Source: Candidula unifasciata (Eukaryota > Mollusca > Gastropoda > Stylommatophora > Geomitridae). Taken from it: a DNA stretch of 64,000 nt. Where the stretch lies: NCBI GenBank assembly GCA_905116865.2, contig CAJHNH020008439.1, positions 64,022-128,021 of the forward strand, in the 5' to 3' direction. The notes under the pieces are model-generated. The model did no database searches and had not been told where the DNA came from. It was given only the letters and a program-made list of their open reading frames with translations. Position numbers and translations under genes: made by a program. Below, in pieces: positions 39,270-50,734 of the stretch. Within the stretch, counting starts at the first letter, position 1. Each line of letters starts with the position of its first letter.

Positions 39270-40985
39270 GGTTCCTCATTATACAGTTTATGATAGACTC
39301 GACACAGTTTATGTTAGGTTCTCTTTACACAGTTTATGTAAGGTTTCTCATTACAGTTTATGGAAGGTTTCTCATTATACAGTTTATGTAAGGTTTCTCA
39401 CTACAAAGTTTATGTAAGGTTTCTCATTACACAGTTTATGTAAGGTTCTCTTTACAGTTTATGTTAGGTTCTCTTTCCACAGTTTATTTAAGGTTACTCA
39501 TTACACAGTTTGTGTTAGGCTACTCCTTACAATTTGTGTTAGGTTCCCCATTACACAGTTTATGTTAGGTTCCTCATTACATAGTTATGTTACGTTTCTC
39601 ATTACACAGTTTATGTAAGGTTCTCTTTACACAGTTTATGTAAGGTTCTCTTTACAGTTTATGTAGGGTTTCTCATTACACATTTTGTGTTAGGTTCCTC
39701 ATTACACAGTTTATGTAAGGTTCTCTTTACACAGTTTATGTAAGGTTATCTTTACACAGTTTATGTAAGGTTCCTCATTACACAGTTTATGTAGGGTTCT
39801 CTTTACACAGTTTATGTAAGGTTTCTCACTACACAGTTTATGTTAGGTTCTCTTTACACAGTTTATGCAAGGTTTCTCACTACACAGTTTATGTTAGGTT
39901 CTCTTTACACAGTTTATGCAAGGTTTCTCATTACACAGTTTATGTAGGGTTTCTCATTACACAGTTTATGTAAGGTTCTCTTTACACAGTTTATGTAAGG
40001 TTACTCATTACACAGTTTGTGTTAGGCTACTCCTTACATAGTTATGTTAGGTTCCTCATTACGTAGTTTATGTTAAGTTCCTCACGCAGAGATAGAGAAT
40101 TTAGGTTAACCATTACACATTGTATGTTAGTTTCCTAGTTTTACAGTGTATATTAGGTTCCTCAATACATTGTGTGTATTATGTTCCTCATTACACAGTT
40201 TATGCTAGGTTCCTCATTACACAGTTTAAATTAGGTTCCTCATTATACAGTTTATATTAGGTTCTTCATAATGCAGTTTATGTTAGGTTCCTCATTATGC
40301 AGTTTATGTTAGGTTCCTCATTATGCAGTTTATGTTAGGTTCCTCTCAACACAGTTTATGTTAGGTTCTTTATTACACAGGTTCCTTATTACCTAGTGTA
40401 TTTTAGGTTCCTTATTACCTAGTGTATGTTAGGTTTCTCATTACCTAGTGTATGTTAGGTTCCTCATACTACAGTTAATGTTAGGTTCCTCATTATATAG
40501 TGAAAATTAGGTTATTCATTACACAGTGTATGTTAGTTTCTTCATTACACAGTTTATGTTAGGCTCCTCATTACCTAGCACTTTTTTATATTAGGTTCCT
40601 CATTACCTTGTGAATGTTTGATTTTTATTTATACAGTATATGTTAAGTTCCTAGTTACACTGAGGTTTCTATTTTAGGTTCCTTATTACCTAGTGTATGT
40701 TAGGTTTCTCATTACCTAGTGTATGTTAGGTTCCTCATACTACAGTTAATGTTAGGTTCCTCATTATATAGTGAAAATTAGGTTATTCATTACACAGTGT
40801 ATGTTAGTTTCTTCATTACACAGTTTATGTTAGGCTCCTCATTACCTAGCACTTTTTTATATTAGGTTCCTCATTACCTTGTGAATGTTCGATTTTTATT
40901 TATACAGTATATGTTAAGTTCCTAGTTACACTGAGGTTTAAGTTTTTTGTTATATGATATAGTGTATATTAGGTTCTTAGTTACA
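39270..40985. repeat. Large minisatellite, 26-bp unit, about 60 copies, with a 271-bp higher-order duplication
   Basis: Units resemble 'acagtttatgttaggttcct' plus 'cattac', with indels that vary unit length. The segment 40400-40670 is repeated at 40671-40939 almost base for base, including odd units such as 'cttttttatattagg' (one t/c difference seen near 40619/40890). It lies upstream of PINCH exon 1. Confidence 0.95.
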
Positions 40986-40991
40986 TAGTGT

Positions 40992-41228
40992 TTCTTCTTT
41001 CTTTAGCTGCGTATCCTTTACAGGACGTTGCAGAACCAACCCTAACAGCCCCTGGCTGTTGTGTGATCTCTCTAGGTAAATTTACGTCCAGTAGTTTGCC
41101 ATTGCTTTCTGGACGGTCGGCTTTCTTGCTACCACTGTCCAAACCAACGCAAGGCGCGTTGCCTGCAGCTGGGATCGAACCAGGCATCCCGGCATTACGA
41201 CGTGAAGCATTCGCATCGTCTTAGCCAC
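40992..41228 (-). mobile_element. SINE family C copy, reversed
   Basis: Plus-strand reading: 'ggacgttgcagaaccaaccc', 'ccagtagtttgccattgctt', 'ccaaaccaacgcaaggcgcg' and the B-box-like 'gctgggatcgaacc'. It is one of the best-preserved copies. Confidence 0.88.
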
Positions 41229-41834
41229 AGAGCCAACTACATAGTGTACGGAGGCCATATAGTTAATTATTTGTTTTACAAGAATTTTCCAGTATACAGC
41301 ATCTAAAATAACCATCAGTTGTGTTAGTCAAGCATAAAAAAGAAGCTGTGTCTGTTAAGTTAACCACAAGACAAGACCTTTATATATAGCATTTACACCA
41401 TTTAGCAGTTTGACATACACATCTAGCTTTATAGTTAATAAAGATAATGCACAGTACTACTCAAATATTCCACTACTTTCAAATAACTGTATTAATTCAA
41501 TGCTCCACTTGACCGCAGATAATAGGACTTCCTTGTTTAATATGTCGCCAAATGAACAGGGGTTTAAGAAATTTGCTAGACCAGCAAAGCAGCCCATGGC
41601 TCTGAAAGGATTGAGAAGCCCTGTTCCATTTAAAAATGTATAAACACTCAGGGAATCTACCAGAAGTGATGTTATAAATGTTGGTATTCTGGTTGCAAAA
41701 AAAATATAACTGTAGGGCTAGTTGTGTCTGCTGTGTATAATAAAAGCAGGCAATATACTGTATTGTTAATGAGAAGACTGTAGAATAGCATAAACTATAA
41801 TAATGATATTGACAGAGGAAAGCTGCTGCATGTA

Positions 41835-42620
41835 GTATCACTACACCATGAGTGGTGTCTGATGTTTAGCGTAATATAGCTACATCATGAGTGGTGTCTG
41901 ATGCTGAGTGTAATATAGCTACATCATGAGTGGTGTCTGATGCTGAGTGTAATATAACTACATCATGAGTGGTGTCTGATGCTGAGCATAATATAACTAC
42001 ATCATGAGTGGTGTCTGATGCTGAGCGTAATATAACTACATCATGAGTGGTGTCTGATACTGAGCGTAATATAAATTACACCGTGAGTGGTGTTTGATAT
42101 TGAGCATAATATAAACTACACCATGAGTGGTGATTGATACTGAGCCTAATATAAACTACACCATGAGTGGCGTCTGATACTGAGCGTAATATAAACTGCA
42201 CCATGAGTGGTGTCTGATACTGAGCGTAATATAAACTGCACCAGGAGTGTGACTGATACTGAGCGTAATATAAACTGCACCAGGGGTGGCATCTGATACT
42301 GAGCGTAATATAAACTACACCAGGAGTGGTGACTGATACTGAGCGTAATATAAACTGCACCAGGGGTGGCATCTGATACTGAGCATAATATAAACTACAC
42401 CTTGAGTGGTGTCTGATACTGAGCGTAATTTAAACTACACCAAGAGTGGCATCTGATACTGAGCGTAATATAAATTACACCTTGAGCGGTGTCTAATGCT
42501 GAGTGTAATATAAACTACACCATGAGTGGTGACTGATACTGAGCCTAATATAAACTACAACATTGGCCGTGTCTGATACTGAGTGTAATATAAACTATGC
42601 CTTGAGTGGTGTCCGTTCTG
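41835..42620. repeat. Minisatellite, 39-40-bp unit, about 20 copies
   Basis: Units contain 'catgagtggtgtctgatact' then 'gagcgtaatataaactacac'. Sequence drifts across the array, and decayed units continue to about 42880. Confidence 0.95.
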
Positions 42621-43009
42621 GAGTGTATTTTATTAAGTACAACAGCTCTCGTTTTGTCTGCTGTAATAAAAAATATAAACTAAAGCATGAGCTGTCTGCT
42701 GGTAAGTGTAGTATAAACTACAGTATTATGTCTTAAATGGAGTGTGTTATAAACTACAGAACTAATGTTGTCTGGTAAATGGTGCAATACAAACTACAAT
42801 AGCACTAATGTTGCTTGATTTGATGAATATAAACTACAGCATTATAGTGGTGTCTTATGTGAAGTAAAACATAAACTGGGACATCTGTGGTATCTACTTT
42901 GGTTTACGTTGTCTGCCAAGAAGAGATAAAATGCAGATTAATAATTACAAATAATTACAATCTTTCAATAACAAGTGCCTGAGCAGAATGGATGGAATTA
43001 AATGGTAAG

Positions 43010-43295
43010 ACAGAGTCACTAAGGTGGAGCTTTGTGAGACAACTAAACAAATTTCCAGTGAATCAAGAGATGAAGAAAAGACACCGGCAATGGATATGAT
43101 ACCCATGAGAACAATATAACTAGAATGTCTTTACACTGGAATAAATAGGGTCACAGAAATAAAGGCAGACTACACAAACAAAACATACGAACAAGGGAAC
43201 TAGAGAGGTTAGAAAGATGGGGAGGGCATGGGACAAGCTGCATGTGCCAGAAAAAGAAAGGCAGCCTGGCATGAATTGGTTGAAGGTTTTTTCTT
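43010..43295 (+). mobile_element. Decayed LINE 3' end
   Basis: It parallels 1160-1465 ('agtgaatcaagagatgaaga', 'gagaggttagaaagatgggg', 'catgaattggttgaagg'). Confidence 0.6.
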
Positions 43296-43570
43296 TATTT
43301 AGAGATAGCATGGTACAGAAAACATGTTTTTGCAGATGTGAAGTTCTACTACTGACCTTGCTCAAATCTGAGCTAGGACATAGATAGGGGAACTCTACAA
43401 CAGTCCCCATGGAGGTAGTACTTTGGTATAAGGATGAGAGCTTAGTCTTTACGCTAGTTAAATTCTACTGTTATAGATTATATCCTTTTTCAGGGTTCCG
43501 ACAAACATGAAAGTTAACAAACCGGATTATAGTCAACAGATTTAACGAAAACAGAATGTGTATAATACAA

Positions 43571-44160
43571 TTTTGGGCTCTCCTTTCAACTACGGCCAGT
43601 AGACAACAGTAGACGGCCGGTTAGTCGGAGTTCTGTCCCCTTGCTGCAGTGCAATAACAGAGTGGAAAGGAGGGAACGAAACAAATGATATAATTACTGT
43701 GTGTTGGCGATAGACAGTGTCCACTGCCCTGCTATAATCATATGGTTACGGTTTGGTTAGGGTTAGGGGTAGGGTGTGAGTTAGGTTTAGGGTTAGGATT
43801 TGGGTTTGTGCGAAGACGAGATGCGGCGACACTAACCCTAACCCACACCCTACCCCTAACCCAAACCCTAACCGTATGATGACAGTAGGGCACTGCACGC
43901 TGTCTATCGCCAACACACAGTAATTATGTTACTTGTTTCGTTGCCTCTATAACACTCCGTAATGCCTCGCAAGAAGCGGTAATTGAACGCGGTCGCTAAT
44001 TTGAGTAGCAGCGCGGGGTCTGCCAGGCATGTCGACCTCACTGTGTTTTCTGATTCGTGCCTTCTCCAGTCCATAATTGCACTGCAGCCAGGGGACAGAA
44101 CTCAGACTAACCGGCCGTCTACTGTTGTCTACTGGCCATAGTTGAAAGGAAAGCCCAATT
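43571..44160. mobile_element. Nested inverted-repeat (foldback/MITE-like) element, about 590 bp
   Basis: Outer arms 43571-43654 and 44076-44160 are imperfect inverted repeats ('gtagacaacagtagacggcc' against 'ggccgtctactgttgtctac'). Inner arms include a perfect 27-bp pair, 43691-43717 and 43900-43926, and continue through TTAGGG-like repeats that face their complements at 43845-43880. About 150 bp on the right has no left partner. No transposase frame or clean target duplication is seen. Confidence 0.8.
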
Positions 44161-44945
44161 TTGACAGGGTGCTGTTATACATTTTCTCAGTAAACAACAC
44201 AAAACTAGGAAAAGAACCTGTTTGCACCTAAGAAATTCTTCTGAACTGACTCCCAGAATGTTAAAAGAAAGCTATATCAAGGGCTTTTTGCTGGTGGCAT
44301 GCAATGGTTTGCAGTACTAGCACCTTTTCTTTAGTCACAGTGTTTCAATAACTGAACATTTATGTAAAAGTATTAGTAATAGACACTTTATGTTACCGTA
44401 ATCGCCAGCATCTTTTTTTCTCCACCTCTCCATTTAATTTTAAAAAAAACTATTTTGTGGGGATGAGATGAGTTACAAAGTGACAAAAGATATTAATTTC
44501 TGTAAGATCATATTTTCCACACTACAATCCACTGGTGATCATTACTATTATATTTTAACATTAAGCATCTTCTTTATCTTTCGATCTTTTTTTCTGCAAT
44601 ATCTCTCAAATGGAGCACAGCCACTCACTCACCCAGCACCTGTCAAATCCGCTTATCTTTTGCCACTGCGTGCACCCAAATAGCATAGCTTCTCTATCGT
44701 TTTCGCATTCCTACATGCTCCCTTGTAGTTTCAACAAATATCACAATTTCCGAAATCTTCAATTTCTTCGGTCTCCCATACTTTGATAACTAGAAGTGTA
44801 GTAAGTAGTACATTCAGTACAGTCGATTTCCAGCTACAACATTCCTGACTCCGGCATAACATAACATAATGTTTGAAAACAACATTCTGAAAATAATCTC
44901 CCATAATATATTTGAAAGAATCAGTCTAAAGTAAAACATATTTAC

Positions 44946-45090
44946 CTTTCAAGTCAAGAAGTAACAATCCCAAAATTCCTTGAAAGAAATCTCAGTTACC
45001 AAACACTGCAAACTTTCAATCCACACACACACAAACAATTTGTTTAACTAGCAGACTTCAATACCGGAAGCCGTCCCGCTCCCCTTTTTT
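44946..45090 (-). promoter_or_regulatory. Candidate PINCH promoter and 5' non-coding exon
   Basis: On the minus strand, GC-rich sequence with ETS-like words (GCTTCCGGTAT, GAAGCCGGAAA) is followed by about 120 nt ending CTTGAAAG/GTAAATA, a good splice donor, with no ATG-led long frame. It would be a leader exon spliced to 36.4 kb. This is inference from position and motifs only. Confidence 0.35.
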
Positions 45091-45249
45091 TTCCGGCTTC
45101 TGCCAGACTAATCAGAAGGTCAGAGGTCATAGGCGTTGAACTCACGTAAGCCCCTACAAGCTTAGCTCTTGAGTGCTCAGCTGCTGCAGGAACTTGGCTG
45201 CCAACGCTGGTCACACCCGGGGAACCAGTGAGTCAGCTCCCTCTTTCAA

Positions 45250-46125
45250 ATACCTTGCTGACTGGCTCGGATGATCATTTCCATTTTGTATTACTATGCC
45301 AAGATTCAAGAGCTCTGTATTTTTTTTAAATTTATTGTTGTACTTAATTAATCATCTGCTGCTTTCTTTAAAATATATTTAAGAAGACGTCTGAAAGGAG
45401 GAGTTGGAGAAGGAGAAGAAGATGATAATAACAACAACAACAGTTGCTCAAATGTATTCTCTTTTATTAATATAGACATATAGTGTAAACGGTGTTACTA
45501 GTCTCACATCATACACCGAAACAAAGAAAACTTGAGCGGGAGAGCCACTAATCACCCCCACCTTCAACCTTTCAATCCAAAATCCACTCCTACCTTATAA
45601 ACTATCTAGGCAAAAATGAGGGGGCGGGTAAAAATATTCCAGCTAAATGTGTCTTTCCTAGATTGCCAGTTTTTTAATGGATAGCAGTTACATGTGCTTC
45701 CCCCTGCAACCTTCAACTGACACCACTGTACAGATGACAAACTGCCGAATGAATGAAAAATGCTAATGATTTAATAAAATAAAAGACGAAACCCTGCTAT
45801 CTTGTGATAAACTCTCAGCTAATGTTTTGTAGCTAATTTAATTATTAGAATGCTCTCATTATTTCCAAGCAACTTCCGTAAAACGTTTGGTGCATAGGTC
45901 AAGGCCGTATAGGCCTTTCTCATGTCAAGAAGTCACCTTCAGCTCTCTCTACTCTCTTCCCATATTCATTGCGAGTTTTCAGTTCTCGAAACTTTTGTCA
46001 TTGTGGGTTGGAGTGAGACTTATACTATAATCAGAGTTTTGTGTCTTATCTAAAACCTGCGTCTTCTCATAATCTCTTGATTAGCTGGAGCTTTTGTTGT
46101 CTTCTTAGTTCTGCATTTGATTATC
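45250..46125. other. Intergenic sequence, no feature recognised
   Basis: AT-rich sequence with short AAC repeats near 45430. No coding signal or shared repeat is recognised. Confidence 0.5.
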
Positions 46126-46129
46126 TGTC

Positions 46130-46400
46130 GTATAGTCACCTTGTCGTTGGTGGCTAGACTCCCGCCTGCGGAACGGAAGGTCAAGGGTTCGCGTTTTGAC
46201 GAAGCCAGGCTTTTTTTTTCTTTAAAAAATGGCCTTGACTCCCAGGTCGACCCAGCCTTGAGTGGGTACCAGGTGCAGTCCTGTGAAGTACATGCGGCCA
46301 GCGTAATGCTGACCACATCATCTACCAAGTGCCGATGGGTCCATACAATATACTATACTCCCAATACGCCTAAAGGTGAGGAAAATTGACCTTCACTTTT
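46130..46400 (+). mobile_element. SINE family A copy
   Basis: 'tcaccttgtcgttggtggct', 'aggtcgacccagccttgagt', 'gtgggtaccaggtgcagtcc' and 'gtaatgctgaccacatcatc' follow the family order. Confidence 0.85.
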
Positions 46401-46449
46401 GCACACCATTTTAAATCACAGGCAGCTGATTCTGTTATGCCTAATTGTA

Positions 46450-46685
46450 TTCTATTAGTTAGTCGACAGATTATTATCATTGCACGACGAGCAAATCAGT
46501 CCATAAGTGCTCGGATCCCCTCCTCAGTAAATCCCATAACATGTAGCGGCTGACGACGCCAGTTCTGTGTTGGTTTATTATTCTTCTTTGGTTACCCGCG
46601 TAGTGTTCTTGTTTGGCAACACCCCAGTTTAACTTGCGGTTCTTGCAGCCTGACTATGGTTGCAGATTCACAGTTCTCAGTTACA
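46450..46685 (-). mobile_element. 3' fragment of a LINE related to the one at 5.6-9.3 kb
   Basis: 'attgcacgacgagcaaatca', 'gtccataagtgctcggatcc', 'ctcctcagtaaatccc' and 'ccagttctgtgttg' align in order with 5645-5745 of the large element, and the same TTAGTTAG-type tail lies at its left edge. Stops interrupt the frame, so it is an older relative, 5'-truncated to about 200 bp. Confidence 0.8.
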
Positions 46686-46913
46686 TTGTATTCTATTATG
46701 CACAGATACTAGTTAATGAAATGTTTGTAATTTATTAGTAGCCCTATTAGTCGTTTCTTTTCAAACTCCATACAGCACTATTAGACGATAGTTGTGGTCT
46801 AGTTTTCATTCCTGTTACCTTTCACATATTTCCTAATGCTATGAATACTCCTATTGACTTGTATATTCTTTGTTCTTAATATCTCTCTCGGCTTCCCTCA
46901 TCTGTGCCTCTCT

Positions 46914-46924
46914 CTCATCTGTGC

Positions 46925-46981
<57 letters not shown>

Positions 46982-47000
46982 TATATACATATATATATAC
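46914..47000. repeat. (CT)n(AT)n microsatellite
   Basis: CT dinucleotides pass into AT/ATAC dinucleotides without interruption. Confidence 0.95.
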
Positions 47001-47144
47001 AGTCTAAATAGTCGATGATTGCATAAGGATAATTATATTACACTACTATGCCAGACCTGTGGCCTCACCAGTGCACACTGAATACAGGCAAGCATTCACA
47101 TCCACTTCATGACCTTTCATTTGTTGCTTATACACATTTGTAAG

Positions 47145-47335
47145 TCAAGGCGGCTTAGGCATTGCGAACCCGATTCCAGCTGTCTTGCGTTGTTTTCGAC
47201 AGTGGTACCGAGAGCTGACCGTTCATTAAGCAATGGCAAAAACGGAACGTAAAATTTGCCTAGAAAAAAAAAACAGCCAAAAATGATAGAATTGGTTCTG
47301 CAACGTCCTGTAAAGGCTAGGCAACTAACTTAAAA
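47145..47335 (+). mobile_element. SINE family C copy
   Basis: 'aggcggcttaggcattgcga', 'tgcgttgttttcgacagtgg' and 'aattggttctgcaacgtcct' match the family. Confidence 0.8.
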
Positions 47336-47379
47336 AAAAAGTAAGGCACAATCAGGAAAGGACCAGTAGCGCAACAGGT

Positions 47380-47555
47380 AAATGATGCTACACATATTTG
47401 TATAGACCAGTCAGCACTTTGTGGGTGATGTGGTCAACATCACGCTGGCAGCCTTTTTTCTTGCCAGGACATTACCTGGTACTCATTTTTAGGCTGAGTC
47501 GACTGGCAACCAAGGCCAGTTTTGTTTAAAAAAACAACATCCACCTCAAAACCAT
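47380..47555 (-). repeat. SINE core fragment, reversed
   Basis: Plus-strand 'gtgggtgatgtggtcaacat', 'cacgctggcagcc' and 'ctcatttttaggctgagtcg' are the reverse of the A/B core. Confidence 0.7.
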
Positions 47556-47769
47556 TTTTTTTTAAATGCCCGGCTAGTAGGCGAGCTGTCTAGTCCATCT
47601 CTGTTGAAGCTGGTTAATATAAGTGTGTTTTTATCTACTGTGTGGGAGTTCTTTAGGGAGTTGATAGATTACTTTTACTTCTGTTGGAGAGTGGGAGTCA
47701 CTGTGTTGTTGAAGCTAGACAAGCTGAGTCTAGCACAGTGAAATGATTTTGCGGTTATTCTACAAAGTG

Positions 47770-48330
47770 TTGCCACGGGGGGTCTGCGGTGTCAGATACT
47801 AGAAGCACCTCTGGCAAAGTGACCGTCATGTCCTTCTTAGGGCAGTTCACCACCACTGGGCTAGGTCTGGCACTCAGCTCTCTCCTGTGGCTCCCAGCAG
47901 CTGTCAGCATGCAACAGCAGCTACCCCCCCCCCCCCCCCGGCAACAGGTTTGACGGGCTGGCTAAACCAGGAGAGGGTAGCCGGCCTGGTTCTAAACCAC
48001 TCGGTGATAGGGATATGCCTACCCTGCATGCAAAGTCTGAACTCGGCGCATTGTGCGATCAAACCTTTCTTGATTCAACGGATAAAAAGGCGTTTACCAG
48101 CAGGCTCTATGGAGAGCTTCGAGCAAGGCAGGGCACTTAAAGACGCCTTGGTCAACTGCACTTAGGTCCAGTTCCAATTGTCTTCACATTGTCCTGCCAT
48201 GGATCAAGATGGACACAGGTGAGAGAGTGAGGTCGACGAATTACGCAACTCTTTCTCACTTAAATCCAAGTCCTTGCGCAAGTCACTTTCATCCGATTAT
48301 CATTCCTCAGGCATGGTGCATCAGCCTGCC
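47770..48330 (+). other. GC-richer block, possibly a LINE 5' UTR
   Basis: GC content is above the surroundings, with a C run at 47927-47940 and an open frame at 47887-48165 lacking any known domain. Non-LTR elements often have such 5' regions, but I see no endonuclease after it. Unresolved. Confidence 0.3.
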
Positions 48331-48369
48331 AGGCAAAAGTTGCACAGGCAGAGAAACACAGGCAGACTA

Positions 48370-48560
48370 GGCTGTTTAATCTTTGCATTGCTATGGCCAT
48401 CTGCCTTTTAATTTCTGTCAAACAGTCTCCATTGCTATTTATTACAGAGCCTGGATATTCAAAGTTTGTGACATTTTCAAATTCTTCACCATTTATTGTG
48501 GTTTGTTTGGGTGACAGCCAGTTTTATCTGTGGATATTATTTTCGTTTTCTTTAAATTAT
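48370..48560 (-). mobile_element. Decayed LINE RT fragment
   Basis: Minus-strand frames give 'INGEEFENVTNFEYPGSVI' and 'CLTEIKRQMAIAMQRLNSL', the 'YLGS..EIKRRI' segment of RTE-like reverse transcriptases. Confidence 0.75.
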
Positions 48561-49254
48561 ATTATTCTACCACCATTTAAATATGAAAATAGCAAATATA
48601 TACATGCAATTAGGTCTGGTTGATTACAAGACAGCACAGAATACTAAAACAATACTTGGTTTGGCTATTAAGACTATACTATTAGGCGGCTGAACAGGAT
48701 ATCTGAGATTATCCAGTTGGACTAAACATCCGGGATGTGTCTCTTTGGGTTGTAAAAGTAGCAAACTTTTAAGTAGCTGCCCAAAGGTAAATAAAAACAA
48801 ACAATATTCTTGAATATGAAGCAGGCTGAAGAAAGACCAATAAAATGACAACAAAAATTATACCAAAAAGTATCACCATAGCCCACGTACACAGTCCTAA
48901 TTATGTACAATCATATAAAAAATGATTTATCATGTTTTATTAGTTAAATAAGATCTATAACACTATATATTATGTTAAACTGCAGGCATGTAACAAAAGT
49001 CATCATATACATAAATAATAAAATTTAAAACCCCCCCCCCCCCCCCCCCCCTCCTGGTTGTATCAGGAGCACCGGGTTATCATCATAAAGGGTTTCAGGA
49101 AACACGTAGCAAAACATGTATGTGTCCATACAACTAAGACAGGTAAAAAAATTATGTCTTCTGTTGTAAAATAGAAACAATTATTTTTTTTCTGGGTAAT
49201 ATACCTGCACAATTGGTAGGCAGGCCAAATAATTTCTTGAGGCCTCACAGATGA

Positions 49255-49562
49255 GGTTTTACAGAAGAATGCTTAAAATACCTTAGACAGATAAAAAAGA
49301 GCAACCAAGAGGTTTTGAAAGATAACATATCACAGACATCAGAAGGAGACAGTCATCATTTTTCAGCTATGTTATGAGAGGGGGGAAAATGGAACATGTG
49401 ACCATGGCAAAGGAAGACAACAAGAGAAGATTCTTGACAGTCTTGTTGCATGGCAGGGAGGTGTTTCAACACACGACCTGAAATATGTTGCAGGAGATTG
49501 CGGATTGTGGAGAGGCATGAGTGCCCACGCCAGTCGGTAAGGCACCTGATGATGATGATTGT
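49255..49562 (+). mobile_element. Decayed LINE RT C-terminus with (GAT)n tail
   Basis: It parallels 15845-16135: 'agagaagattcttgacagtc', 'ggattgtggagaggcatgag', 'gtaaggcacctgatgatgat'. Confidence 0.7.
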
Positions 49563-49613
49563 AAAATAGTAAGACCATTGAAAACATTAAAAAAATTACC
49601 TCCCTAAATTATC

Positions 49614-49645
<32 letters not shown>

Positions 49646-49864
49646 ATTACTATTAAAAGAAAAATTGAATAAAATTTGGAGAAAAAGTGAGCAAATAACA
49701 CTGTTACTTTAGCAAAAAATATACAATAATAATACATGGAAATTGGGCTCAGAGGTGCTGAGCCACACAAGTGAGGGGCACTAAGACCAAGGCTCATCCT
49801 GGCCAAGATCCATCTCCTAGGAACAAGTTCCCAAGTGGGACCTGGCCACCGTAGATGGGTAGAC

Positions 49865-50340
49865 ATGATAAATGTTTCCTTTAAAGTTGGAGGCAAGGAA
49901 CCAACACTCTGCACACAAATAACCCAGATCTGTAAAACAGATGTTCACACAAGATTAAAGTCCTAGATTCAAAAAAAAAAAGTTTGTCGCGTGTATTTTA
50001 CAGGTCTTTGCAGAACCAATCCCATAATTCTGTTGGCTGTTTGTGTTTTTACTAGGCAATTATTATGTTCAGTAGTTTGCCACTGTTTCTTGAACACTGT
50101 TAAAGCTAACACAATAGAATTTGTGCACTGCGCTGAGATTCTTCAGACTCGGGCTTGAGTTAGAAGTAGAATGGAGCACTGATGGGTTACACCCGCGTGC
50201 CATGATGTTGATCCGTCAAATAAACGTAAAGCTAACGTAGGGCAATCTGCTACCAAATAGCCTACAGCAGTGATCGAACCCAGCACCATGGAATTACAAA
50301 GAGCATCCGCAACACTTAAGCTACAGACAGCAACTAAAGT
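49865..50340. repeat. Mosaic of family E, C and D fragments
   Basis: A family E piece (49880-49970, 'aggaaccaacactctgcaca') is followed by reversed family C (49990-50100, 'ggtctttgcagaaccaatcc'), a plus-strand family D piece (50110-50215, 'catgatgttgatccgtca') and the reversed family C head with 'cagtgatcgaacc' near 50270. The D piece therefore lies inside the C copy. Confidence 0.7.
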
Positions 50341-50734
50341 CATAGAAACAAGAACAAAACCCCAAACTGAATGAATAACCAAGACTTTCTGCTGGAGTTA
50401 ACAGCCGGTGAATGTGAAGATTAATACATGTGGAAATTCTGGTATGATGTGGCTCCACCTGGATGTGTACAGGGGTTGCATATTTACAGGGGCTTGCATC
50501 TTTAAATAACTTTAGAAGCTTTGATGACAGAAGATTAGCTACTGGTGGTGTCTCCAATGTCAAGAAACATAAACCTACAGCCTTGGGGCTGGGCTGATAA
50601 AGTCAATGGCTTGGGAAAGTAAGCCGCAAAATATACTGTACGTTTCTGTGTATATATAAGACAATATGTTTTCCAGTGTTTTAAGTTTAAAAATCGGGGG
50701 TAGTCTTAAATATTGAATTTGGCTTCTTCATTTT

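Noticed and set aside
43741..43880. Telomere or interstitial telomere array
   Set aside because: The TTAGGG-like units are few and degenerate and sit in both arms of an inverted-repeat element.
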